Source of the DNA: Variovorax paradoxus
GTDB lineage: Bacteria > Pseudomonadota > Gammaproteobacteria > Burkholderiales > Burkholderiaceae_C
Assembly (NCBI RefSeq): GCF_024734665.1
Contig: NZ_CP102931.1
Span: forward strand, 2,912,001-2,976,000
DNA: 64,000 nucleotides
Direction: 5' to 3'
Shown here piece by piece: positions 25,687 through 34,098 of the stretch (its first letter is position 1; every line of letters starts with the position of its first letter). The translations under genes and the position numbers were made by a program. The notes beneath the pieces are model-generated. The model saw only the letters and a list, made by a program, of their open reading frames with translations, ran no database searches and was not told the origin of the DNA.

Positions 25687-26318
25687 AGAAGAACCACCAC
25701 CTCGCATTCGTGGCGGCGGCAGCGCTGGCCGTGCTTGCAGCAGGCTGCGCAAGCAAGCCCGACAACTACTACACGCTGGCGAGCCCGGTGGCCGCCGCCG
25801 AAGCCGCGCCTTCAACGCTCGGCAGTGCCGCGCCGCTCTACATCGAACTCGCGCCCGTGGCCGTGCCTGAGCGCTTCGCGCGGCCGCAGATGGTGGTGCG
25901 GCAGCCCAACGGCAGCGTGCAGGTCGAGGTGCTGGAGCAGCACCGCTGGGCCGCGTCGTTCGAGAACGAGCTGCGCGATGCGCTGGCCACCGGCATCGCC
26001 GGACGACTGGGCGCGCTCGATGTGACCAAGGGCGGCCGGCAGAGCTCGCAGCCAGTGTGGCGCATCGCGGTGCAGCTGCAGCAGTTCGACGCGGTCGACG
26101 GCGGGCGTGTCGATGCGAGCTTCAACTGGACGCTGCGGCGCTCAGACGAAGCGCGCACAGTGGTGTGCCAGCTGAACCTCGGCGAGGCCGTGGGCAGCGG
26201 AATGGATGCGGTGGCGCAAGGGGCGCAGCGCGTGACCTCGGCGGCTGCCGCGGCGATGGCGCGCAGCGTGAGTGCGGCGCGTGCGAATCCCGCCGCGACC
26301 AACTGCACGACGACCTGA
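25683..26318 (+). CDS. pqiC: Outer-membrane lipoprotein PqiC
   Basis: A 211-residue lipoprotein: signal peptide ending in the lipobox LAAGC, with Cys at residue 22, followed by YYTLASP, the conserved opening of the PqiC/ABC-auxiliary lipoprotein family (YmbA). It sits at the inner face of the outer membrane and docks the PqiB tunnel. As the last gene of the ATGA-linked pqiA-pqiA-pqiB-pqiC unit it is followed at once by a large inverted repeat that may end or stabilise the transcript. Confidence 0.92.
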   Translation: MKKNHHLAFVAAAALAVLAAGCASKPDNYYTLASPVAAAEAAPSTLGSAAPLYIELAPVAVPERFARPQMVVRQPNGSVQVEVLEQHRWAASFENELRDALATGIAGRLGALDVTKGGRQSSQPVWRIAVQLQQFDAVDGGRVDASFNWTLRRSDEARTVVCQLNLGEAVGSGMDAVAQGAQRVTSAAAAAMARSVSAARANPAATNCTTT

Positions 26319-26324
26319 TTCTTT

Positions 26325-26436
26325 CTCCCTCCCCCTCTGGGGGAGGGCAGGGGTGGGGGCACGGCAGCGCTCGAGGAAGCAGGCGTATCGTGCGGGGGCA
26401 GCCCCCATCCCAACCTTCCCCCAGAGGGGGAAGGAG
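26325..26436. repeat. Large imperfect intergenic inverted repeat (REP-like)
   Basis: Two 36-base arms, 26325-26360 and 26401-26436, are reverse complements at 31 of 36 positions, with a 40-base spacer. Each arm itself contains a small palindrome (CCCCCTCTGGGGG / CCCCCAGAGGGGG). It fills the gap between pqiC and the next MFS gene. Its form fits a dispersed intergenic repeat or an mRNA-stabilising hairpin; no second copy is present in this window. Confidence 0.75.
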
Positions 26437-26468
26437 CAAGACCGGAATCCCATAAGAAGGAGACCCCC

Positions 26469-28073
26469 ATGGCACAGATCGGCAAGGCGCCCAGCGACCA
26501 CACGCTGATCCTGCATGGCGCCCGTGCGGAAGAGGGGGCCTGTCCCGAAGCCTCCAAGCCCTGGGTGCTGGCCGCAGCCATCGTGGGTTCGAGCATGGCT
26601 TTCATCGACGGCACGGTGGTCAACGTGGCGCTGCCGGCCATCCAGGCCGACCTGCAGGCCACGGCCTTCCAGGCGCAATGGGTGGTCGAGTCTTATGCCT
26701 TGCTGCTGGCGGCGCTGCTGCTCGTAGGCGGCGCGCTCGGCGATCACTATGGACGGCGGCGCATCTTCGCGATCGGCGTCGGCATCTTCGCCTTGTCGTC
26801 CGTAGCCTGCGGGTTCGCGGCCAATGTGCAGCAGCTCATTGCCGCGCGCGCGGTGCAGGGCATCGGCGGCGCGCTGCTGGTGCCGGGCAGCCTCGCGCTC
26901 ATCAGCGCGGCCTTTCCCGAGAAAGAGCGCGGCAAGGCCATCGGCACGTGGTCGGGCTTCAGCGGCATCACCGCGGCGGTGGGGCCGGTGCTGGGCGGCT
27001 TCCTGGTCGATCATTTCTCGTGGACCTGGGCTTTTCTCATCAACGTGCCGATGGCGATGCTGGTGCTGTGGATCGTCTGGCGCCACGTGCCCGAAAGCCG
27101 CGGCGCATCGGCCAGCGGCGGGCTGGACGTGTGGGGCGCGCTGCTGGCGACGGCCGGGCTTGGCGGCATCGTCTATGCCTTCATCGAGGCGCCGACGCAA
27201 GGTTGGGGTTCGCCGGCCGTGCTCGCGGCGCTGGTCATCGGCGTGCTGGGCAGCGTGGGCTTCATCGCAGTCGAGCGCAAGGTGCGCACACCGATGCTGC
27301 CGCTGGGGCTGCTGCGCATCGGCAACTTCAGCGGGGCCAATCTGCTGACGCTGCTGCTCTATGCGGCGCTGGGCGGCGGGCTGTATTTCTTTCCGCTCAA
27401 CCTGATCCAGGTGCAGGGCTACTCGGCCACGGTGGCGGGCGCGGCGCTGCTGCCGTTCATCTTCATCATGTTCGCGCTCTCGGGCTGGGCCGGGCAACTG
27501 GTCGACCGTTTCGGGCCGCGCATGCCGCTGGTCATCGGGCCGTCGATTGCGGCGGTGGGCTTTGCGCTGTTCGCGCTACCGGGCGTGGGGGCGAGTTACT
27601 GGAGCGGCTTTCTGCCGGCCGCGGTGGTGCTGGGCTTCGGCATGACGGTGACGGTGGCGCCGCTGACGACCACGGTCATGAATGCGGTTGGGCCCGACCT
27701 GGCGGGCGTGGCCTCGGGCGTGAACAACGCCGTGTCGCGCGCGGCGGCGGTGTTGGCGATTGCCGTGTTCGGCGCGATCATGGCCTGGGCCTTCGACGCG
27801 GCGCTGGCGAACAACCTGCGCGAGATGGGCGCCTCGGCGCAGGTGTCGGCTTTTCTAGAAGGCGAGCGCAGCAAGCTGGCCGGCGCGGCGCTGCCGCCGG
27901 GCGTGGATGCCGCCACGGCGGTGGCCGTCAAGCGGGCCGTGGCCGAATCCTTCGTCGCGGGCTTTCGCTGGGTGATGCTGCTGAGCGCCGGGCTGGCCGT
28001 GCTGAGTGCGGCGAGCGCGTGGCTGATGATCCGGGGCACTCCCGCCGCAGGAGGTCCGGTCGGCAAGGGCTAA
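26469..28073 (+). CDS. DHA2-family (EmrB-like) MFS multidrug exporter
   Basis: A 534-residue, 14-segment transporter. SMAFIDGTVVNVALPAIQADL is the DHA2 helix-1 motif; GGALGDHYGRRRIF is the cytoplasmic loop and GIGGALLVPGSLALI the antiporter motif C. There is a strong AAGGAG site before the ATG at 26469. It lies 12 bases before a flavin monooxygenase gene, so a substrate may be oxidised and exported by one operon. That pairing is an inference. Confidence 0.9.
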   Translation: MAQIGKAPSDHTLILHGARAEEGACPEASKPWVLAAAIVGSSMAFIDGTVVNVALPAIQADLQATAFQAQWVVESYALLLAALLLVGGALGDHYGRRRIFAIGVGIFALSSVACGFAANVQQLIAARAVQGIGGALLVPGSLALISAAFPEKERGKAIGTWSGFSGITAAVGPVLGGFLVDHFSWTWAFLINVPMAMLVLWIVWRHVPESRGASASGGLDVWGALLATAGLGGIVYAFIEAPTQGWGSPAVLAALVIGVLGSVGFIAVERKVRTPMLPLGLLRIGNFSGANLLTLLLYAALGGGLYFFPLNLIQVQGYSATVAGAALLPFIFIMFALSGWAGQLVDRFGPRMPLVIGPSIAAVGFALFALPGVGASYWSGFLPAAVVLGFGMTVTVAPLTTTVMNAVGPDLAGVASGVNNAVSRAAAVLAIAVFGAIMAWAFDAALANNLREMGASAQVSAFLEGERSKLAGAALPPGVDAATAVAVKRAVAESFVAGFRWVMLLSAGLAVLSAASAWLMIRGTPAAGGPVGKG

Positions 28074-28085
28074 GGAGACAAGTCG

Positions 28086-29570
28086 ATGCAGGAAGAAGAG
28101 CGACAGCAGGTGCAGCACGTCGATGTCCTGATCGTCGGCGCCGGCCTCTCGGGCATCGGCGCTGGCTACCACCTGCAAGCGAACTGCCCGGGCCGAAGCT
28201 ACGCCGTCCTCGAAGGGCGAGAACGCAGCGGCGGCACCTGGGACCTGTTCCGCTATCCGGGCGTGCGCTCGGATTCCGACATGTACACGCTGGGCTATTC
28301 GTTCCGCCCGTGGACGCAGGCGAAGTCCATTGCCGATGGGCCCACGATCCTGAACTACCTGCGCGAGACGGCGGCGCAGCATGGCATCGACCGAAAGATC
28401 CGCTTCAACCATCGCGTTGTGCGCGCCTCCTGGTCGACGGCCGATGCGTGCTGGAGCGTCGATGTCGAGCACGGCCCCGAGCGTCTTCCACTACGCATGC
28501 GCTGCAACTTCTTATTCCTGTGCAGCGGCTACTACAGGTACGAAGCCGGCTACACGCCCGAGTTCGCGGGCATTGGCGACTACACGGGCCGCGTCGTCCA
28601 TCCGCAGCACTGGCCCGAAGACCTCGACTGCAGCGGCAAGCGGGTGGTCGTGATCGGCAGCGGCGCAACCGCGATGACGCTGGTGCCGGCCTTGGCGAAG
28701 ACGGCCGCGCATGTCGTGCTGCTGCAGCGCTCGCCCACCTACGTTGTCGCGCGGCCGGCGCAAGACCCCATCGCGCACGGGCTGCGGCGCTTTCTACCGG
28801 ACAAGCTGGCCTATGGCCTCACGCGCTGGAAGAACGTGCTGCTGGCCATGTACTTCTTCCGCCTCGCGCGGCGCAAGCCGGACCGCGCGAAGCGGATGAT
28901 TCTTGGCGGCGTGCGGCAGGCTCTCGGCCCCGACTACGACATCGCCACGCACTTCACGCCGCGCTACAACCCGTGGGACCAGCGCATCTGCCTCGTGCCC
29001 GACGGCGACCTGTTCGCGGCCATCCGGGCCGGGCGCGCCTCAATGGTCACGGACCGGGTCGACGCCTTCACGTCGGGCGGCATCCGGCTGAAGTCGGGCG
29101 CTGAGTTGGGGGCCGACGTGGTCGTCACCGCCACCGGCCTCGAACTGCAGGTGCTCGGCGGAGTGCAGATCGACGTGGACGGCCATCGCGTGGACCCGGC
29201 CGCGACCTTCAACTACAAGGGAATGATGTTCAGCGACGTGCCCAACCTGGCCTCGTCGTTCGGCTACACGAACGCCTCATGGACGCTCAAGAGCGACCTG
29301 ACCTGCGCATACGTCTGCCGGCTGCTCAATCACATGGAGAAGCATGGCTGCACCCAATGCACGCCGCGCAACACCGACCCCGCATTGGCGCCCGAGCCCT
29401 GGCTCGATTTCTCGTCGGGCTATGTGCAGCGCGCGGTGGGCAGGTTTCCGAAGCAGGGTTCGCGCGCGCCGTGGCGGGTGTATCAGAACTACGCGCGCGA
29501 CCTTGTCAGCCTGCGCTTTGGGGCGGTGGATGACGGGGTGATGGAGTTCTCGAACCCTCGCCGCGCCTAG
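28086..29570 (+). CDS. Flavin-containing monooxygenase (Baeyer-Villiger/FMO type)
   Basis: A 494-residue enzyme with two dinucleotide folds: FAD-binding GAGLSGIGAGYHL near residue 20 and NADPH-binding GSGATAMTLVPAL near 200. Between them is the FMO/BVMO fingerprint, here YTGRVVHPQHWPE (consensus FxGxxxHxxxW/P). RSGGTWDLFRYPGVRSDSDM is shared with cyclohexanone- and phenylacetone-type monooxygenases and with MymA-like proteins. It uses NADPH and O2 to insert oxygen next to a ketone or at N/S. AAGGAG precedes the start. Its substrate is unknown. Confidence 0.9.
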   Translation: MQEEERQQVQHVDVLIVGAGLSGIGAGYHLQANCPGRSYAVLEGRERSGGTWDLFRYPGVRSDSDMYTLGYSFRPWTQAKSIADGPTILNYLRETAAQHGIDRKIRFNHRVVRASWSTADACWSVDVEHGPERLPLRMRCNFLFLCSGYYRYEAGYTPEFAGIGDYTGRVVHPQHWPEDLDCSGKRVVVIGSGATAMTLVPALAKTAAHVVLLQRSPTYVVARPAQDPIAHGLRRFLPDKLAYGLTRWKNVLLAMYFFRLARRKPDRAKRMILGGVRQALGPDYDIATHFTPRYNPWDQRICLVPDGDLFAAIRAGRASMVTDRVDAFTSGGIRLKSGAELGADVVVTATGLELQVLGGVQIDVDGHRVDPAATFNYKGMMFSDVPNLASSFGYTNASWTLKSDLTCAYVCRLLNHMEKHGCTQCTPRNTDPALAPEPWLDFSSGYVQRAVGRFPKQGSRAPWRVYQNYARDLVSLRFGAVDDGVMEFSNPRRA

Positions 29571-29572
29571 AC

Positions 29573-29592
29573 GATTGCGTGCGCAAGCAATC
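29573..29592 (+). terminator. Possible hairpin terminator after the monooxygenase gene
   Basis: GATTGC and GCAATC enclose an inner TGCGCA palindrome, giving a compact hairpin just after the stop codon, followed by CTCTTTCC. The T tract is poor, so intrinsic termination is only a possibility. Confidence 0.35.
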
Positions 29593-29661
29593 CTCTTTCC
29601 AGGGGATGCGGCGGAAAGACCTGCTTCCTAGAATGAAGCACACCAAGGAGAGGGAACCGTC

Positions 29662-30411
29662 ATGAAGCAACGAACCGGATGGGTCATGGTGCTGGCGTGC
29701 GGCATCGGCGTCTTTGCATCGGGCGCGGCAGCAGCGCAGGCGGAGTATGCGATTCGCTGGGATCCATCTCAGGGCGGCCCCAAGACCGCGGCAGAGGCAC
29801 TCGCTCGGTTGGCGCCGGGCGACAACGACATCGAAACGGACCTCTTCAGGGTGCGCTACGCCAGCGAGGTGAAGGCGCCCACGGGCGTTGTCGGTGCAAG
29901 GGCCATCCTTCGCGAGCGGGAGCGCACGAGCAAGGCGCGCCACGAGCTGACCTACAAGCTGCGCAGCGACTCGCCGCTGCCTCCGGCGCCCAGCTTTGCC
30001 GGCGCGCAGTGCCCGGCGGGTCCGCTGGTCGGTCCGAAGGACGAGACAAAAGACGAAATCGACGTGTCGTTCACTGGCGCGGCTGATCCGGTGCGCGCGT
30101 TTTCGCGCAGTTGCACCGTGCAATCGACGAGCGCGCCGCCGCCAGTCCCCGCAGCACTGCAAGCCCGCTTCGCGGCTTGCGAAAGCACGACGACACGGCT
30201 CGGGCTCAAGCAGCGGGGAAATCTCAGGGTCGAGGAATGGCGCCTGCCGGGAGGGCGCATCGCCATCGAGGCCTCGCGCACAGGCCCCGACACCCCGAAG
30301 GCGCTGAAAGCGTTCCGCCGCGAGGTGGTCGAGCCCTTGACCACGGGGAGCAACGCCATCCGGCCGCTGGCGCGCAGCAAGACGGACCTGGGCAGCGATT
30401 GCGGCACCTGA
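29662..30411 (+). CDS. Exported hypothetical protein
   Basis: A 249-residue protein with a clear signal peptide (cleavage likely after GAAAAQA). The mature part has four Cys and a mixed charged/Ala content, with segments such as RHELTYKLRSD and RIAIEASRTGPDT. The alternation of basic and acidic residues on predicted strands faintly recalls CYTH-type phosphate-binding barrels, but I do not recognise the family and would not name a function. It has AAGGAG and AGGGA ahead of the start, its own 91-base upstream gap, and is convergent with the HD-domain gene. Confidence 0.7.
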   Translation: MKQRTGWVMVLACGIGVFASGAAAAQAEYAIRWDPSQGGPKTAAEALARLAPGDNDIETDLFRVRYASEVKAPTGVVGARAILRERERTSKARHELTYKLRSDSPLPPAPSFAGAQCPAGPLVGPKDETKDEIDVSFTGAADPVRAFSRSCTVQSTSAPPPVPAALQARFAACESTTTRLGLKQRGNLRVEEWRLPGGRIAIEASRTGPDTPKALKAFRREVVEPLTTGSNAIRPLARSKTDLGSDCGT

Positions 30412-30433
30412 TGAGCGCGCCGCGCGAGCCTCG

Positions 30434-30955
30434 CTAGGGCGCGTGCACGGGCGAGAGCAGGGTGTCCAGTTCGCTCCACAGCGGGTCGCATTGCCCCGCC
30501 CTGAACGCGGCGGCCCTGAAGGTCGGGTGCTCGCCTTGGTACGTGTCCCAGAGCGTGCGATGCCCGTCCGCCACGCATGCCCGCACATTGGCCAGCCGGT
30601 CGGCGGCCTTCACCACCAGCGCAAGTTCTTCGTCGCCCGTCACCTTCGCCAGCGCCGCATAGGTCTTGGCCTTGCGCTCCTTGCGGTTGGCGCCGGGCGC
30701 GTCGGTCAGCAGCGCGACGCAGGCCGCCACCAGTTCGCCGAAGCGTGATCGCACATCGGACACCGTGGCCTCGGTGTCCTCGACCACGTCGTGCAGGTAG
30801 CCGATGACGCGCGCTTTGTCGCCGTAAGGCCGGAGCAGGGCGACCACGGCGTCCAGGTGGTGCACGTACGGATGCGGGCCGTACTTCTGGTCGCCATGCA
30901 TTTCGACGGCGTAGGCGCGGGCGGCGTCGGGTGTCGATGAAGTGATGGTGGTCAT
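30434..30955 (-). CDS. HD-domain protein, small alarmone hydrolase-like
   Basis: A 173-residue single-domain protein. The HD-superfamily ligands can be placed: H32/H33 (VHHLDAV), H55-D56 with E59-D60 (LHDVVEDT) and D119 in KAADRLANV. The HDxxEDT form and KxADRLxN are those of the (p)ppGpp hydrolase half of SpoT and of MESH1-type small alarmone hydrolases; no synthetase or regulatory domain is present. The ATG at 30955 opens into the fold; upstream in-frame residues are Arg-rich and unlikely. Hydrolysis of (p)ppGpp or a related nucleotide is inferred; other nucleotide pyrophosphohydrolase roles are possible. Confidence 0.78.
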   Translation of the reverse strand: MTTITSSTPDAARAYAVEMHGDQKYGPHPYVHHLDAVVALLRPYGDKARVIGYLHDVVEDTEATVSDVRSRFGELVAACVALLTDAPGANRKERKAKTYAALAKVTGDEELALVVKAADRLANVRACVADGHRTLWDTYQGEHPTFRAAAFRAGQCDPLWSELDTLLSPVHAP

Positions 30956-31061
30956 GCGGCGTCCTGTGGTTTTTCCATTCTGCCTTTTGCTTTGCAGCGC
31001 GCGGTCTTTACCTCGTTTACGAAGGAAAACACCTATCGGAAGTGCATTGTCGGCATTCTTG

Positions 31062-31073
31062 TGTATCGATACA
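31062..31073. promoter_or_regulatory. LacI-type operator in front of the TRAP operon
   Basis: TGTATCGATACA is a perfect 12-base palindrome with the central CG typical of LacI-family operators. It lies 58 bases upstream of the TRAP receptor start, where it could overlap the promoter. The LacI regulator encoded third in the operon is the natural binder, giving feedback control. Confidence 0.7.
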
Positions 31074-31131
31074 GTAAATCGTTCCACCAAAAACGGGCGC
31101 ACGACCCGACAACCCTCCAGGAGACAAGAAA

Positions 31132-32166
31132 ATGACCTCGCTTTCACGCCGCCGGTTCGTCCAGTCATCGTCCGCCTTATCGCTTGCTGCGGCGACGGCG
31201 GGTTTCTCGCAGCACGCCTTCGCACAGGAAAAAACCGTGGCGCTACGGCTGTCGTCTTCCCACGTGGCCGACCTCAATTCCTCGCACTTCGCGTGGGTGC
31301 AGCTGATGCAGGCCAACCTGAAGAAAGCGGTGGGCGAGCAGATCCGCATCGACTACTTTCCGAACAACCAGCTCGGCAAGGAAAGCGACGTGGTGCAGCA
31401 GGTGAAGGTGGGCTCCATCGACATGATGCTCACGGGCTCTTCGATCTGGGCCACGGTAACGCCGCAGCTGGGCATGCTCGACCTGGGCTACCTGTTCGAC
31501 AGCTACGAGCACGTGGCGCGTGCGGTGGAGGCGGGCGTGGGGCCGAAGCTCAACGACATGCTGGTCAAGAGCACGGGCTGCCAGATCATCACCTGGGGAG
31601 CGCATTACGGCGCGCGCAACGTCTACACCAAGCAGCCGGTGAAGGGGCTGGCCGACATCAAGAACGTGAAGCTGCGGGTGCTGCCCACGCCAGCCTTCAT
31701 CGAGACTTTCAAGATCATGGGCGCGATCCCCACGCCGATTTCCTTCGGCGAGCTCTACATGGCGGCGCAGACCGGCGTGGTCGACGGCTTCGAGCACGAC
31801 GCGGGCACGGTGCTGGCCAACAAGCTCAACGAGGTGGTCAAGCACTGCTGGATGACCGAGCACCTGTTCAGCCCGATGGTCTGCGTGGCCGGCAAGCGCG
31901 CGATGGACCGCGTGCCCGCCGCGCTGCGCCCGGCCTTCCTGAAGGCCGCGGCCGACTCCACGCTGCAGCAGCGCCAGATTGGCAACGAGCGCACGCAGCA
32001 GGTGATGGAAGAGCTGAAAAAGCTCGGCATCACCTTCACGCCCATGGCAAAGAACGAGCGCGACCAGGTCCGCAAGGAAATGGAAACGAAGCTCTGGGCC
32101 GGCTTCGCCAAGCAGTACCCGGAGACGGGGCCGCTGTTTGCCGCCATCAACGGCGCTCGGGCCTGA
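31132..32166 (+). CDS. dctP: TRAP transporter periplasmic solute receptor (DctP family)
   Basis: A 344-residue exported receptor. The N-terminus is a twin-arginine-type signal (LSRRRFVQSSS...) with likely cleavage after AFA. The DctP core shows RIDYFPNNQLGKESDVVQQVK, the LRVLPTPAFIETFK stretch containing the carboxylate-binding Arg, and the GVVDGFEHD segment. It captures an organic acid in the periplasm and hands it to the fused permease six bases downstream. Substrate is likely a sugar acid or hydroxy-carboxylate, judged from the downstream enzymes. Confidence 0.92.
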   Translation: MTSLSRRRFVQSSSALSLAAATAGFSQHAFAQEKTVALRLSSSHVADLNSSHFAWVQLMQANLKKAVGEQIRIDYFPNNQLGKESDVVQQVKVGSIDMMLTGSSIWATVTPQLGMLDLGYLFDSYEHVARAVEAGVGPKLNDMLVKSTGCQIITWGAHYGARNVYTKQPVKGLADIKNVKLRVLPTPAFIETFKIMGAIPTPISFGELYMAAQTGVVDGFEHDAGTVLANKLNEVVKHCWMTEHLFSPMVCVAGKRAMDRVPAALRPAFLKAAADSTLQQRQIGNERTQQVMEELKKLGITFTPMAKNERDQVRKEMETKLWAGFAKQYPETGPLFAAINGARA

Positions 32167-32172
32167 AGCGCC

Positions 32173-34053
32173 ATGTCGAGCATGTCGCTTCCGTTGCAAC
32201 CCGCGCTTGGCTTCGATGCCAGCCACGCCGCAGGCCGCTGGCTCGCCTGGCTGATGCGCATGACCGAGTACGTGGCCGGCGTGGTGCTGGCCATCGACGT
32301 GGTGGTCGTCTTCGTCTCGGTCATCTTCCGCTACTTCTTGCATGACCCCTTCGACTGGGCGGAGGAGGTGGCGCGCGCGCTGATGGTGATCCAGGTGTTC
32401 TTTGGCGCGGCCACAGTGCTGGCGCGCAGCCAGCACGTGGGCGTGGACCTGTTCCGCGGCATGCTGCCGGTGCGCTGGCAGCCGGCGCTGATCCAGTTCG
32501 GCAGCTGGATCATCGTGGGCGTGTCGGCGAGCCTCTTCGCCTCGTCGTGCGAGCTGCTGCTCGATTCGTACAACATGACGACCTCCATCGGCCTGCCGCA
32601 GTGGATCTACGTGTACCCGGTGGCCATCGGCAGCCTGTTCATGACGCTGTTCGGGCTGGCCAATGCGGTGAACGGGCCTTCGCGCGTGGTGTGGTCCACG
32701 CTGGGCGTGGGGCTGGCGCTGACGGCCGCGGTGGTGGGCTGGAACACGCTGATGAGCGAGCACGCCATTCCACCCTGGGCGCTGCTCGTGGCGGGCTTTC
32801 TCGGCGGCATGGCACTGGGCATGCCCATTGCCTTTGTGCTTGCGCTGTCGTCGCTGGTGTTCTTCATGGCCGACCCGTCGCTGCCCATGCTGGTGTATTC
32901 GCAGCAGGTGATGGCGGGCACCGACCACTACGTGCTGCTGGCCATTCCGTTCTTCGTGCTGGCGGGCCTGCTGATGGAGGCCAACGGCATGTCGTCGCGG
33001 CTCATCGAGCTGCTGCTGCGCATGTTCGGGCGGCTGCGCGGCGGGCTGGGGCTCATCACCATCACGGCCACGGCGTTCTTCTCGGGCGTGTCGGGCTCCA
33101 AGCTGGCGGACATCGCGGCGGTGGGCGGCATCATCATGCCGGCCGTGCGCAGGACGAAGCAGGACCCGAACGAAACCGCCGGCCTGCTGGCCTGCACCGC
33201 GGTGATGGCCGAGACCATTCCGCCGTGCATCAACATGATCATCATGGGCTTCGTGGCCAACATCTCGATTGCCGGGCTGTTCATGGCGGGGCTGATTCCG
33301 GCCGTGGTGCTGGCGGTGTCGCTGGCTGCGGTGACCATCTACGTGGGCACGAAGATCAACCCCGACGAGGCCTTCGACGTGCGCACCCCCATGTTCCGCC
33401 TGCTGGGCGGCGCGCTGGTGGCACTGGTGATGGTGGCGATGATCGGCAAGGGCGTGACCTCGGGCATTGCCACCTCGACCGAGGTGTCTTCGTTCGCGGT
33501 GGTCTATGCGCTGGTGGTGGGCTGGCTGGCCTTTCGCGAGCTCACGGTGAAGTCGGTGGCGCGGCTGTTCGTGCGTTCGGCGTCGATGGCGGGGGGCATT
33601 TTGTTCATCGTGGCAGCGGCGTCGAGCCTGTCTTTTGCGCTCACGATCCAGCAGATTCCGCAGTACCTGTCGGAGTACATGATCGGCTTCGCGCACTCGT
33701 ACGGCAGCACGATGTTCGTGATGCTGTCGGTGCTCATCATGATCGTGTTCGGCGCCATTCTCGAGGGCGCGCCGGCGCTCATCATCTTCGGACCGCTGCT
33801 CACGCCCATTGCCTCGCAGCTGGGCGTGAACCCGCTGCACTTCGGCACGGTGATGGTCATTGCCATGGGCTTCGGGCTGTTCGCGCCGCCGGTCGGGCTG
33901 GGCCTGTTCGCCACCTGCGCGATCACCGGCACGCAGGTGAAGGACGTGGCGCGGCCGATGATGAAATACCTGGCCGTCTTGTTCGTTACCCTCGTGGTGC
34001 TGGTGTTGGTGCCGGCCTTCTCCACGTGGCTGCCGCTGCGCATGGGGATGTGA
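32173..34053 (+). CDS. Fused TRAP transporter permease (DctQ-DctM)
   Basis: A 626-residue fusion. Residues about 25-170 are the four-helix small subunit DctQ (VIFRYFLHDPFDWAEEVARALM is its signature). Residues about 195-620 are the 12-helix large subunit DctM, with FFSGVSGSKLADIAAVGGIIMP and the EGAPALIIFGPLLTPIA motif. It drives Na+-coupled uptake of the solute bound by DctP. Separate genes are the commoner arrangement; fusion through an extra linking helix is known. Confidence 0.93.
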   Translation: MSSMSLPLQPALGFDASHAAGRWLAWLMRMTEYVAGVVLAIDVVVVFVSVIFRYFLHDPFDWAEEVARALMVIQVFFGAATVLARSQHVGVDLFRGMLPVRWQPALIQFGSWIIVGVSASLFASSCELLLDSYNMTTSIGLPQWIYVYPVAIGSLFMTLFGLANAVNGPSRVVWSTLGVGLALTAAVVGWNTLMSEHAIPPWALLVAGFLGGMALGMPIAFVLALSSLVFFMADPSLPMLVYSQQVMAGTDHYVLLAIPFFVLAGLLMEANGMSSRLIELLLRMFGRLRGGLGLITITATAFFSGVSGSKLADIAAVGGIIMPAVRRTKQDPNETAGLLACTAVMAETIPPCINMIIMGFVANISIAGLFMAGLIPAVVLAVSLAAVTIYVGTKINPDEAFDVRTPMFRLLGGALVALVMVAMIGKGVTSGIATSTEVSSFAVVYALVVGWLAFRELTVKSVARLFVRSASMAGGILFIVAAASSLSFALTIQQIPQYLSEYMIGFAHSYGSTMFVMLSVLIMIVFGAILEGAPALIIFGPLLTPIASQLGVNPLHFGTVMVIAMGFGLFAPPVGLGLFATCAITGTQVKDVARPMMKYLAVLFVTLVVLVLVPAFSTWLPLRMGM

Positions 34054-34098
34054 ACGGACCGCGACAAGACAAAGACCAGAGACAACAGGAAGGATGCC

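Noticed and set aside
26325..26436. Possible CRISPR repeat or short tandem array after pqiC
   Set aside because: Only two arms, in inverted orientation, with no spacers or cas genes.
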